From: Clostridium pascui | Lineage (GTDB): Bacteria; Bacillota; Clostridia; Clostridiales; Clostridiaceae | NCBI RefSeq assembly: GCF_016908015.1 | Contig: NZ_JAFBDB010000007.1 | Span: 118,347 to 182,346, forward strand | Direction: 5' to 3' | DNA length: 64,000 bases | In this document: positions 10,161-18,704 of the stretch, in pieces | How the letters are laid out: every line of letters begins with the position of its first letter | How positions within the stretch are numbered: the first letter of the stretch is position 1 | Notes under the pieces: model-generated | Database searches by the model: none | What the model was told of the DNA's origin: nothing | Seen by the model: the letters and a program-made list of their open reading frames with translations, nothing else | Program-made: the position numbers and the translations under genes

Positions 10161-10175
10161 AATTGTTGTTAACCT
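10161..10175. repeat. REP-like motif, family 1
   Basis: AATTGTTGTTAACCT, ending 9 bases past the stop codon of the MFS gene on its strand. Confidence 0.5.
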
Positions 10176-10183
10176 TTCTCATC

Positions 10184-11629
10184 TTAGGCAACCTTAGAGA
10201 GTTCTTTTTTACTTCTTCTTTTTTGATATAATCTAAGAGCTGTAGTTAAAGCACCAATTGCACATATTATTGCCGCGGAAATATATACAACTCTCATTCC
10301 ATAAATAAATACTTCTTCTCTACCTTGAACAAAACTTGAAACCTTATACCCAATCTTATAACTCATTCTGTTATATAATAAAGTTGTTGAAAATGAAACT
10401 CCAAATACCATTCCTACATTTCTTACTAAAGCATTGATGCTGCCTGCAATACCAAGTTTGTGATTTGGTACAGTAGACATTACTAAAGAAGTGTTTGGAG
10501 ATTGGAATAGTCCATTTCCTAAAGATAGTATGGATACAAAAATCATCATAACTCCTATAGTCGAATATTCATTTAAGGTGGACATAAATATTAATCCTAC
10601 CGCTGTAAATGAAATCCCTACAAATGTAAGAAATTCTGATCCAATTTTGTCTGATAAGTATCCACTAATTGGGGCAACTACAGTTAAAATCAAAGGATAA
10701 ACCATCATAAATAATCCTGTAGATGAAGGTGATAATTTTATGACTTCCTGAAGGTAGAATGGTTGAATGATATTTATACAGCTAATTGCTGCAAATGAAA
10801 TAAATGCACAAAATACACTTATTGAAAATAATTTATTTTTAAAAATATCCAACTGTAACAATGGTGATTCTGTTCTTTTTTCAAGTATTATGAATGCCGC
10901 AAATGAGCCTATTGCCAATACAAATCCTAAAATTATCATAAAATTATTATATCCAATTTCCTGGCCCTTTGTAACACACATGAATAATGAAACAATTGCT
11001 ACTAAAAATAAAAGTGCTCCTTTAATATCTAACTTTTCATTTACTCCATCATTGGACTTAGGTAAAAACTTCATACCAAATATAAATATTAAAATTCCTA
11101 TAGGTACATTGATTAAAAAAATATATTGCCAGCTTGCAACAGATACTATGAAGCCTCCAAGTGGGGGTCCTACTAGTGTTCCAAGCGCAACAAATGTTCC
11201 TGATATTCCTAGTGCTCGTCCCCTTTCTTCTGCTGGGAATACATGAGTTATAATACCCTGATTTGTTGCCATTGTTGCTGATGCCCCAATAGCTTGTACT
11301 ACTCTAGAAACTACAAGCATATTTAATGTACTTGAAATACCACAAAGCAGTGATCCTATAGCAAAAAGCACAAGCCCCCATTTAAACACAGTAGTCTTTC
11401 CTTTTATATCTCCAAGCCTCCCAAAAACTAAAATAGTTGCTGAGATAACTATTAGATAACTTGTTACAACCCACTCTATTGATGACATAGTTACAGATAG
11501 CCTTCTTGCCATAACAGGCAAGGCAACATTTACAATACTACCATCCAAGCATGCCATAAACGGCTGCATAACAACGATAAGGAGTATTAGCCATCTATTC
11601 TTATAAATATTATCTTTTGTATTTTCCAT
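10184..11629 (-). CDS. MFS drug exporter, DHA2 (14-TM) family
   Basis: A 481-residue proton-coupled efflux pump of the EmrB/QacA type in the cytoplasmic membrane. The start carries the 14-TM signature around LDGSIVNVALPVMARRL (TM1). Motif A is GRLGDIKGKTTVFKWG between TM2 and TM3, and motif C-like GGFIVSVASWQYIFLINVPIG follows. Hydrophobic segments continue to a basic tail (YQKRRSKKELSKVA). ATG at 11629 lies behind a GGAGGATTTAATAAACT ribosome region. It follows the ABC exporter operon on the same strand with a gap of about 210 bases; whether the MarR repressor at 15758-16240 also governs it cannot be seen. Substrate unknown. Confidence 0.9.
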   Translation of the reverse strand: MENTKDNIYKNRWLILLIVVMQPFMACLDGSIVNVALPVMARRLSVTMSSIEWVVTSYLIVISATILVFGRLGDIKGKTTVFKWGLVLFAIGSLLCGISSTLNMLVVSRVVQAIGASATMATNQGIITHVFPAEERGRALGISGTFVALGTLVGPPLGGFIVSVASWQYIFLINVPIGILIFIFGMKFLPKSNDGVNEKLDIKGALLFLVAIVSLFMCVTKGQEIGYNNFMIILGFVLAIGSFAAFIILEKRTESPLLQLDIFKNKLFSISVFCAFISFAAISCINIIQPFYLQEVIKLSPSSTGLFMMVYPLILTVVAPISGYLSDKIGSEFLTFVGISFTAVGLIFMSTLNEYSTIGVMMIFVSILSLGNGLFQSPNTSLVMSTVPNHKLGIAGSINALVRNVGMVFGVSFSTTLLYNRMSYKIGYKVSSFVQGREEVFIYGMRVVYISAAIICAIGALTTALRLYQKRRSKKELSKVA

Positions 11630-11822
11630 AGTTTATTAAATCCTCCACTATTATTTTTAGCTAATATTAAATGCATAATAGTTAATACTTTGATTAGAAG
11701 ATTTATTCACAAAAATTCCTCACAAAATATTAACTATTAATTATTAAAGCTTATTATTTAATTTTAGCAAATTAGTTTATCATGTCAAATTATATCATTG
11801 CACGTAAATCTTTATTAATCAT

Positions 11823-11840
11823 TAAATTGTTGTTAACCGC
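11823..11840. repeat. REP-like motif, family 1
   Basis: TAAATTGTTGTTAACCGC directly after the stop codon of the ABC exporter gene at 11840-13945. Confidence 0.55.
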
Positions 11841-13945
11841 TATTCTCCGCTGGCAGCTGAGAACTGACTATTATAAAGATCAGCGTAAAATCCGCCTTTT
11901 TCTAGAAGTTCATGGTGATTACCTTGCTCAATGATAGTTCCATTGTTCATAACAAGTATTAAATCCGCATCACGAATTGTTGATAATCTATGCGCAATAA
12001 CAAAACTTGTTCTTCCCTGCATTAAGCTATTCATAGCCTTTTGTATTTGTACTTCTGTTCTTGTATCAACGCTTGATGTTGCTTCATCAAGTATTAATAT
12101 TGAAGGATCTGCAAGTATTACACGAGCAATAGTCAGAAGCTGTTTTTGACCTTGTGAAATATTAGAAGCTTCTTCATTTAATATTGTGTCATAACCTTCA
12201 GGTAGCGTTCTAATAAAATGATCTGCATGAGCAGCTTTTGCAGCTCTAACTACTTCTTCAAAGGTTGCATCTTTACGACTATAAGCTATATTATCCTTTA
12301 TAGAACCTGTAAATAACCAAGTATCTTGAAGTACCATTCCAAACATACTTCTTAAATCTCCACGTTTAAAATCTCTTATATCTACTCCATCGATTAAAAT
12401 TTTACCACCTTGAATTTCGTAAAATCTCATAAGTAAATTTACAAGAGTAGTTTTCCCTGCTCCAGTTGGCCCTACTATTGCAACGGTTTGGCCAGATTTC
12501 ACATCTATATTCATATTTTCCATGAGTGTTATAGTTTCTTTATATCCAAACTTAACTCCTTCAAACTTAACGCCGCCCTTTAATTCTCCTACTACTTTAA
12601 ATTCTACATTATTTAAGTTTTTCTCTTTTATTTCATTGTTTTTAAGGTCAATTATTTTAGCATCCTCTTCATCAGGTATTTCCTCAACTTCATCCAATAT
12701 TTCAAAAACACGCTCTGCCGCTGCTACAGTAGATTGCAAAATATTTGCTATATTTGCAGTTTGAACTATAGGCTGACCAAATTGTCTTGAGTATTGAATA
12801 AATGCTTGAATGTTTCCTACTGTAATTCTCCCATTAGTTACAAATATACCTCCAACTACAGATACTAAAACATAGCCAATGTTATTTATAAAATTCATCA
12901 TAGGCATTATTATTCCTGAAATAAATTGAGCCTTCCACCCTACATTGTAAAGTCTTTCATTTATTTCATTGAATTCATTTATAGCCTTTTCTTCATGTCC
13001 AAATACCTTTACTATTTTATGACCAGTATACATTTCTTCTACGTGTCCATTAAGCTCTCCTAAAGCCTTTTGCTGTTCTTTAAAATAATTTTGAGACTTT
13101 TTAGCTATAAGTATTGTAACTAGTACAGAAAGCGGTAATGTTGTAATAGTAACTAAAGTAAGCATTGGGCTTATAGTTAACATCATAACTATTACTCCAA
13201 TAATAGTTACAATAGATGTAATGAATTGTGTTAAACTCTGCTGAAGAGTTGATGCAACTGTATCTAAATCATTGGTTACTCTACTTAATATTTCTCCATG
13301 AGTACGTGAATCAAAGTACTTAAGTGGCAATTTATTAAGCTTTTCATTTACATCTCTGCGCATATCAAAAACAGTATTTTGTGCAACTCCTGCCATTATA
13401 TATTGCTGAATATAACTAAATAAAGCACTGATTAAATATAGTCCTATCAGTATTAAAATTATCTTTCCAATATAGTCGAAGTCTATTTTCGGACCATGTT
13501 TACTGATAAATGTCCAAAGTTCTGGGTCGATATTTGTAACGTCTACTTTAGGAGCCGCTGTTCCTTTAGCGGCTTCTGGATTGGCCATGGCTCCAGTTAT
13601 CATTTTTCTAAGAGACTCCGGTAAATCCGGCATCTTTAAAGTATTTGCTATATTTTCAGGTTTAAATAAATCCATGGCATATTTCCCTTTAGCCATTAGC
13701 CCTTCAAATAACTTTGTTGTAGCATTACCCATAATTTTAGGACCTACAATACTAAAAATTGTACTTATAATTGCTGTTATAAATACTATTATAAGATTAA
13801 GCTTTCTAGGCATTAAATATTTCATAAGTCTTTTTAATGTTCCTTTAAAGTCCTTAGCTTTTTCTACAGGCATTGTCATGGGGCCACCGCCGTGTCCTGG
13901 TCCCCTTCCTGGCTTACCTAGTTTTTGTCCTTTATTTTCACTCAT
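11840..13945 (-). CDS. ABC exporter half-transporter, catalytic-site subunit
   Basis: A 701-residue membrane-ATPase fusion, the longer partner of a heterodimeric multidrug-type ABC exporter. It has a Gly/Pro-rich N terminus (GKPGRGPGHGGGP), a first TM segment near 50, and an extracytoplasmic insertion before the remaining TM helices. The nucleotide-binding domain has Walker A GPTGAGKTT, signature ISQGQKQ, Walker B LILDEATSS and H-loop AHRLS. Walker B glutamate and H-loop histidine are present, while the signature deviates (SQGQ rather than SGGQ). That matches the usual asymmetry in which this subunit supplies the competent Walker motifs. Its ATG overlaps the stop of the upstream subunit by 4 bases (ATGA), implying translational coupling. 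Substrate unknown. Confidence 0.93.
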   Translation of the reverse strand: MSENKGQKLGKPGRGPGHGGGPMTMPVEKAKDFKGTLKRLMKYLMPRKLNLIIVFITAIISTIFSIVGPKIMGNATTKLFEGLMAKGKYAMDLFKPENIANTLKMPDLPESLRKMITGAMANPEAAKGTAAPKVDVTNIDPELWTFISKHGPKIDFDYIGKIILILIGLYLISALFSYIQQYIMAGVAQNTVFDMRRDVNEKLNKLPLKYFDSRTHGEILSRVTNDLDTVASTLQQSLTQFITSIVTIIGVIVMMLTISPMLTLVTITTLPLSVLVTILIAKKSQNYFKEQQKALGELNGHVEEMYTGHKIVKVFGHEEKAINEFNEINERLYNVGWKAQFISGIIMPMMNFINNIGYVLVSVVGGIFVTNGRITVGNIQAFIQYSRQFGQPIVQTANIANILQSTVAAAERVFEILDEVEEIPDEEDAKIIDLKNNEIKEKNLNNVEFKVVGELKGGVKFEGVKFGYKETITLMENMNIDVKSGQTVAIVGPTGAGKTTLVNLLMRFYEIQGGKILIDGVDIRDFKRGDLRSMFGMVLQDTWLFTGSIKDNIAYSRKDATFEEVVRAAKAAHADHFIRTLPEGYDTILNEEASNISQGQKQLLTIARVILADPSILILDEATSSVDTRTEVQIQKAMNSLMQGRTSFVIAHRLSTIRDADLILVMNNGTIIEQGNHHELLEKGGFYADLYNSQFSAASGE

Positions 13946-15669
13946 GCCAATTCCTCCTCACTAAGCTGTGAAGATACAATTTCTTTATAAACTTCACAAG
14001 ATTTTAAAAGCTCTCTATGAGTTCCAATTCCTGCAATTTTGCCTTCATCTAAAACTATAATTCTATCTGCATCCATTACAGTACTTACTCTTTGAGCAAC
14101 TATAATTACGGTTGATTCCTTAGTTTCTCCCTTTAGCGCGCCTCTAAGCTTTGCATCAGTTTTAAAATCAAGAGCTGAAAAACTATCATCAAATATATAT
14201 ATTTCCGGTCTTCTTATAAGGGCACGTGCAATGGACAATCTCTGTTTTTGTCCACCAGATACATTGTTACCACCTTGAGCAATTACAGCATCATATCCCT
14301 CTTTCATGTTATTAATAAATTCAGAGGCTTGAGAAACTTCAGCTGCATGCTTTATTTCATCTTCTGTTGCATCTTCCTTACCATATTTAATATTTTCACT
14401 AATAGTTCCAGTAAACAGCACTGCCTTTTGTGGAACAAATCCTATCTTTTTTCTAAGATTTTCTTGAGGCATTTCTCGAATATCCACGCCATCAACTAAA
14501 ATATTTCCACTTTGAATATCGTAAAAACGTGGAATAAGATTTATAAGTGTTGATTTACCAGAACCTGTACCCCCAATTATTGCAGTTGTTTCTCCTGGAT
14601 TTACACTAAAGGAAATATCCTTTATGGCTGGCTGCTCTGCTCCTGGATAGCTAAAGGTAACATCCTTAAATTCTACATATCCCTTTCTACCATCAGTATT
14701 TTTAGGATTTTTAGTATCAGTAATTTCCGGATCAATATCTAGCACTTCATTAATTCTAACCGCTGAAGCTTCTGCACGAGGTATCATAACAAACATTATT
14801 GCAACCATAAGAAAAGAAAACATAATTTGCATAGCATATTGTAAAAAAGCCATCATGTCTCCAACTTGTATATCTCCAGTATCGATACGAAGACCTCCAA
14901 ACCAAATAATTGCAATACTTGTAAAGTTCATTATTATCATCATAACAGGCATAACAATTGCCATCATCTTATTTACTCTAATAGCAGTTGTTGTAAAATC
15001 ATAACTTACCTCTTCAAAACGATTCTTCTCATCTTCAATACGATTAAAGGCACGAATTACCCTAATCCCTGTCAAATTTTCACGGAGCACAAGATTTATC
15101 TTATCAACTTTTTTTTGCATTACTTTAAATAAAGGCACTGCCTTTTTTGCCACTAGAAATATAACTAATCCAAGTAGTGGAATTGCAACTGCAAGCACTA
15201 AGGATAACTTTTTATCCTTTGATAACGCCATGATAATTCCACCAACGGCCATTATAGGAGCACTAACCATCATACGCATTATCATAACTGTAACCTGTTG
15301 AATTTGTGTAACATCATTTGTAGTTCTTGTAATCATAGATGAAGTTCCTATTTTATCAAATTCATGAAGTGAGAACCTTTCTCCTTTAACAAAAACCTCT
15401 CTTCTAATATCTCTACCAAATGCTGTAGCAACTTTGGATGATAAAAAGCTTGATAAAATTACACATATAGCACTTCCAAAGGCTACAAGAAGCATAAATC
15501 CTCCAATTTTTAAAATATAATCTGTATCTCCTTTAACTATACCTGTATCAACAATGTCTGACATTAATGTAGGCAAGTAAAGTTCAGCCATGGATTGAAG
15601 AAATAAAAGAATTAAAACCATAGCTACATATCTTCTGTAAGGCTTTAAAAACCTAAACAATTTAATCAT
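13942..15669 (-). CDS. ABC exporter half-transporter, degenerate-site subunit
   Basis: A 575-residue ABC exporter half: six TM helices (about 15-310) and a nucleotide-binding domain. Walker A is GGTGSGKST and the signature VSGGQKQRLS is canonical. Walker B ends IFDDS, with Asp in place of the catalytic Glu, and the H-loop is AQRVS, with Gln in place of His. Together with the SQGQ signature of the partner this forms one degenerate and one competent ATP site, as in LmrCD, BmrCD and TM287/288. It lies between marR and the partner gene; the operon order is marR, this gene, partner. ATG at 15669 is preceded by AAAGGAGATGAAAATTT. Confidence 0.93.
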   Translation of the reverse strand: MIKLFRFLKPYRRYVAMVLILLFLQSMAELYLPTLMSDIVDTGIVKGDTDYILKIGGFMLLVAFGSAICVILSSFLSSKVATAFGRDIRREVFVKGERFSLHEFDKIGTSSMITRTTNDVTQIQQVTVMIMRMMVSAPIMAVGGIIMALSKDKKLSLVLAVAIPLLGLVIFLVAKKAVPLFKVMQKKVDKINLVLRENLTGIRVIRAFNRIEDEKNRFEEVSYDFTTTAIRVNKMMAIVMPVMMIIMNFTSIAIIWFGGLRIDTGDIQVGDMMAFLQYAMQIMFSFLMVAIMFVMIPRAEASAVRINEVLDIDPEITDTKNPKNTDGRKGYVEFKDVTFSYPGAEQPAIKDISFSVNPGETTAIIGGTGSGKSTLINLIPRFYDIQSGNILVDGVDIREMPQENLRKKIGFVPQKAVLFTGTISENIKYGKEDATEDEIKHAAEVSQASEFINNMKEGYDAVIAQGGNNVSGGQKQRLSIARALIRRPEIYIFDDSFSALDFKTDAKLRGALKGETKESTVIIVAQRVSTVMDADRIIVLDEGKIAGIGTHRELLKSCEVYKEIVSSQLSEEELA

Positions 15670-15752
15670 AAATTTTCATCTCCTTTAAACTAATCAATAA
15701 CATCAAATAATTACGGTTCCATGCCAATGTAATACTTTTACTAATTTGCACT

Positions 15753-15809
15753 AGTGGTTAACTATCCTCATTTTCTTCCTTTCCCATACAATGGCTGTTA
15801 CCCGTCCCA
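15753..15809. repeat. Two degenerate family 1 motifs inside the 3' end of marR
   Basis: GTGGTTAACTATCCTC (15753-15768) spans the TAG stop of marR, and GCTGTTACCCGTCCCAA (15795-15809 region) encodes part of its last 18 residues. The C-terminal tail GTGNSHCMGKEENEDS is thus built from repeat-like DNA. Confidence 0.5.
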
Positions 15810-16240
15810 ACTTTATCTTCTAAATTGTTCTTCACCTGCATCAGAAGCCTTTTAAGCAGTATTTTCTCTTCTATAGTAAAATTTTCAAAGCACTCTCCTT
15901 CTATAACCTTCATTAGTTCATGTACCTTTTCATAAGCTTCTTTTCCTTTATCTGTGAAATACACCCTAGATATTCTTTGGTCATTTTCATCAGCCCTTCG
16001 TTCCAAAAGCCCTGCATTTTCCATTCTTTTAAGCATAACTGTAATTGTAGCAGGTTTAATCTTAAGTCTCTCAGCAAGTTCTTTTTGACTTTGCCCATCC
16101 TTAATATGTAGTGCAAAAAGCATAGGTGGCTGCCCTGGGTATATATCAACTGTATTAAGTAAAGAATGTGCACGATGAAAGTGAAGCTTCATCACCTGCG
16201 AAAACACATGATATAATGAATCCTTTTTGAAATCCTCCAT
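15758..16240 (-). CDS. MarR-family transcriptional repressor
   Basis: A 160-residue winged-helix regulator. The DNA-binding core is about residues 45-105: SQKELAERLKIKPATITVML is the helix-turn-helix, and the wing is RRADENDQRISRVYFTDKG with the DxRxxR-type motif. ATG at 16240 has AGGAGGAATTAAAA. The gene heads the operon with the two ABC exporter subunits, so it most likely represses them. Three related 12-bp palindromes and a consensus promoter sit just upstream (see 16306-16407). The last 16 or so residues (GTGNSHCMGKEENEDS) look like an extension contributed by the dispersed repeat rather than part of the fold. Confidence 0.92.
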   Translation of the reverse strand: MEDFKKDSLYHVFSQVMKLHFHRAHSLLNTVDIYPGQPPMLFALHIKDGQSQKELAERLKIKPATITVMLKRMENAGLLERRADENDQRISRVYFTDKGKEAYEKVHELMKVIEGECFENFTIEEKILLKRLLMQVKNNLEDKVGTGNSHCMGKEENEDS

Positions 16241-16305
16241 TTTTAATTCCTCCTATGTCAGCAAACCCTCAATATTTTTAATTATTATACGAATTCATTT
16301 TTTAT

Positions 16306-16407
16306 TTAGCCGACTAAGTAATTATTTTAGCACCGGTTTATCTATCAGTCAACTATATTATTACATTTAACAAAAAATACATATATAAAAAATTATTAGT
16401 CAACTAA
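16306..16407 (-). promoter_or_regulatory. Promoter and three MarR operator-like palindromes upstream of marR
   Basis: Three 12-mers of the form TTAGYCRACTAA lie at 16306-16317 (TTAGCCGACTAA), 16345-16356 (TCAGTCAACTAT) and 16396-16407 (TTAGTCAACTAA). Read on the minus strand, TTGACT (16347-16352) and TAAAAT (16324-16329) with a 17-base spacer form a sigma-A promoter. The middle palindrome covers the -35 and the first lies just downstream of the -10, so a bound dimer would block polymerase. Binding by this MarR is inference from position and pattern. Confidence 0.75.
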
Positions 16408-16436
16408 CAATTTCTTTGACTTATAAAGTTGTTAAT

Positions 16437-16450
16437 CCCCAACTTGTGGA
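16437..16450. repeat. REP-like motif, family 1 (degenerate)
   Basis: AAAGTTGTTAATCCCC in the spacer between the marR promoter region and the trpP 3' end. Another degenerate piece, GGTTCCCAACAA, follows near 16472. Confidence 0.4.
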
Positions 16451-16527
16451 AATATTAAGATAAGCAGAGATGGTTCCCAACAAATAGATTTTTTAGTTTT
16501 TATTTTTGGTATGTTGTTGCTATGCTA

Positions 16528-16592
16528 AAAGGGACGGTTATTGTAATTACAATAACCGTCCCTTTAAAATCAAAATTTGTTGTTAATCGCCC
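16528..16592. repeat. Perfect 38-bp palindrome plus half motif, family 1
   Basis: 16528-16565 is a perfect palindrome of two 19-base arms with no loop (arm AAAGGGACGGTTATTGTAA). A second unit, AAATTTGTTGTTAATCGCCC, follows at about 16573-16592 and ends 8 bases from the trpP stop codon. This is the best-preserved copy of the family together with 1065-1109. Confidence 0.8.
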
Positions 16593-16600
16593 ATATTTTT

Positions 16601-17107
16601 CTAGTAAGCTGTTCTCTTTAATGCTAATTGAATAGAATTATAAAGTACCACTCCAACCAAAGTGTTAACTATAGTTGCAGGAAGCACTACTGTATACATT
16701 AAAATTGAAAATGGAGCTGGTAATCCGAAGATGTAAAATGCGCTTCCTAAAAAAATAGTTCCACTAATTACTGTTCCTATAACTGAAACTAATGTCATTT
16801 GAAATTGATTATTTAACTTTTTATCTGTAAACTTAAACATCAAGTATACAATTTGTCCAGTAATTAATTTATCTATAACATTGGGAATTTGTCCACCTGG
16901 GAAGGTAGTAGTTGCAGCAGTAAGTATTCCTGATGCAATGCTAATGATTACAGCAAGTTTATAATCTTTACTAATAAGTATAGTTATAAACATCATGGTA
17001 AGCAAAATATCAGGCTTCATCCCAAATAAAAGTGGTGGAGCAATTTGATGTAAAATCAAACCTATGGCTAAAAGAAGTGAATTAATAATAATCTTTTTTA
17101 AATTCAT
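16601..17107 (-). CDS. trpP: Tryptophan transporter TrpP
   Basis: A 168-residue integral membrane protein with about five hydrophobic helices, matching the length and pattern of the TrpP tryptophan-uptake family (opening with LLLAIGLILHQIAPPLLFGM and containing FPGGQIPNVIDKL). ATG at 17107 follows AGGAGGTTATTTATT. The identification is strengthened by an upstream T-box leader whose apparent specifier codon is UGG (Trp). Uncharged tRNA-Trp would then relieve termination and raise uptake when tryptophan is scarce. The leader's terminator ends about 170 bases before the gene, and a dispersed repeat fragment lies in between. It is monocistronic as far as can be seen. Confidence 0.9.
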   Translation of the reverse strand: MNLKKIIINSLLLAIGLILHQIAPPLLFGMKPDILLTMMFITILISKDYKLAVIISIASGILTAATTTFPGGQIPNVIDKLITGQIVYLMFKFTDKKLNNQFQMTLVSVIGTVISGTIFLGSAFYIFGLPAPFSILMYTVVLPATIVNTLVGVVLYNSIQLALKRTAY

Positions 17108-17223
17108 AATAAATAACCTCCTAAATATTTCATAAAATCTTATAATTTTTTTATAAATTAACCAGTACCAATCAGATATATCTTCATTTCAAACCATAGC
17201 ACTCACCTCCATACATCATTTAT

Positions 17224-17256
17224 GCATGATTTATAGAAATTTTTAATTTCGTTATC
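17224..17256 (+). repeat. Partial copy of dispersed repeat family 2
   Basis: GCATGATTTATAGAAATTTT then AATTTCGTTAT matches the first half of the 70-bp elements at 22811 and 29818. It is inserted between the T-box terminator and trpP. Confidence 0.65.
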
Positions 17257-17275
17257 AAATAATATTTTAGAAAAT

Positions 17276-17572
17276 AAAAAAACCCTCACCCTAAAAAAAT
17301 TAGGGCGAAGGTATTATCCGCGGTACCACCTAAATTATGCAAAAGCATATCTCTTAATCAGACACCAACATGTCCTATCCACTATAACGGGCGGCCTCCG
17401 TTAAGTACTACTAATTTAAGATTTCACTTAAACTTTCGGCTTACTTCTAAATGGTCCATTCACTACATGACATCGTATTGAGATTCCACCATCCTCAACT
17501 CTCTGAAACTAGGCAATATAGCTACTCTTCCACTTCAATGAATTTATTAAAACAAATTATTTACATTTAACT
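17276..17572 (-). ncRNA. T-box leader (Trp) of trpP
   Basis: On the minus strand the conserved T-box AATTTAGGTGGTACCGCGG is at 17318-17336. It is followed by a terminator, CGCCCTAA paired with TTAGGGTG and then a T-run (17276-17312), that competes with the antiterminator. Upstream, stem I carries AGAGAG and GGTGGAATCTC-type distal elements. GAATGGACC at the 3' side of the specifier region presents UGG (plus-strand CCA at 17456-17458), the tryptophan codon. The leader ends about 170 bases from the trpP start. A tRNA-Trp-sensing transcriptional switch is the family function; the specifier is read by pattern only. Confidence 0.9.
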
Positions 17573-17579
17573 TTTTATC

Positions 17580-17608
17580 ATCTTACCACTTTACATGAGT
17601 ATTGTCAA
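17580..17608 (-). promoter_or_regulatory. Sigma-A promoter of the trpP T-box transcript
   Basis: Minus strand TTGACA (17603-17608), 17-base spacer, TAAGAT (17580-17585), just upstream of the T-box leader. Confidence 0.8.
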
Positions 17609-17655
17609 TGTTTTTTTACAATTAGCATCTGCAAACTTTAAAGTAACAAACTAAA

Positions 17656-18519
17656 CTACACCAATATTTCTACTCCATTCTTTGTAACAGCTATAGTGTG
17701 TTCCCATTGAGCTGATAGTGAACCATCCTTAGTAATTACAGTCCAACCATCTTCAAGTGTAACGCATTCATAGCTGCCTTCGTTTATCATAGGTTCTATG
17801 GTGAATACCATTCCAGGTAATAAAAGCACTCCCTTACCAGGTCTTGCAAAATGATCAACATGAGGCTCTTCATGAAATTTCAAACCTACTCCATGACCAC
17901 CTAAATCTCTTACTACAGAGTAACCCAGTTTATTACAATAACTTTCTATAGCTCTTCCTACATCATTAAGATCTCCATAAGGTTTTACTGCATTAATTCC
18001 TATATATAAAGCTTCCTTTGCTGCTTCTACAAGTTTCACAGCTTTTTCACTTGTTTCTCCTACTATAAACATTCTACTTGCATCAGAATAATATCCGTTT
18101 AGTATGGTACTTACATCTACGTTAATAATATCACCATTTTTTAAGGCTCTATCCTCTGGTATACCGTGACATATAACATTATTTATAGAGGTACATACAC
18201 TTTTAGTGAATCCAAAATAATTTAATGGTGCAGCAGTCCCTCCACTTTTAATGGTATACTCACTAACCCACTTATCTATTTCATTAGTGGTTATTCCTTC
18301 TTTAATTCTCTCTCCAACAATATCCAATATTTCATTAGTGATCTTACCACTTTTTCTTATACCTTCAATTTGTTCTGGGGTTTTTATTATATCAAGGGGA
18401 GGTATTATAAATCCTTGCTCTTCATAATCATATAACTTGTTATCCTCTTCGAAATGACACTTTTTATACTTTTTTCCACTACCACACCAACATAAATCAT
18501 TTCTATTCGGTCTTTTCAT
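17656..18519 (-). CDS. map: Methionine aminopeptidase type I with SEC-C zinc motif
   Basis: A 287-residue cytosolic metalloprotease that removes the initiator methionine. An N-terminal SEC-C zinc motif (NDLCWCGSGKKYKKCHF, residues about 6-22) precedes a type I MetAP domain. The expected metal ligands are visible in order: Asp in INVDVS, Asp in YSDASRMF, His in GHGVG, Glu in TIEPM and Glu in QWEHT. The SEC-C-bearing form is a recognised variant found as an extra MetAP in many Firmicutes besides the ribosomal-cluster copy. ATG at 18519 has GGAGATGTGCTAA upstream. It is apparently monocistronic. Confidence 0.95.
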   Translation of the reverse strand: MKRPNRNDLCWCGSGKKYKKCHFEEDNKLYDYEEQGFIIPPLDIIKTPEQIEGIRKSGKITNEILDIVGERIKEGITTNEIDKWVSEYTIKSGGTAAPLNYFGFTKSVCTSINNVICHGIPEDRALKNGDIINVDVSTILNGYYSDASRMFIVGETSEKAVKLVEAAKEALYIGINAVKPYGDLNDVGRAIESYCNKLGYSVVRDLGGHGVGLKFHEEPHVDHFARPGKGVLLLPGMVFTIEPMINEGSYECVTLEDGWTVITKDGSLSAQWEHTIAVTKNGVEILV

Positions 18520-18597
18520 TTAGCACATCTCCAATCAAATATTTAATCCTACAACTATTATGAAATATATTGCTTGTCAAAGTCAACCCTTTAAGTT

Positions 18598-18704
18598 TAG
18601 GAGACGGTTAATAGCAAAATAGTATTCCTTTATATATTAAAAGTAAGCGCTTATTGATTATTTAGATAATCGTCCCATAAACTAAATTTGTTGTTAACCA
18701 TACC
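18598..18704. repeat. REP-like element, family 1 (three degenerate parts)
   Basis: TAGGAGACGGTTAATAGC near 18598, AATCGTCCCA at 18668-18677 and AAATTTGTTGTTAACCATACC at about 18685-18704. The first two could pair as a long-range inverted repeat. The third abuts the TAG stop of the YczE-like gene. Confidence 0.55.
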
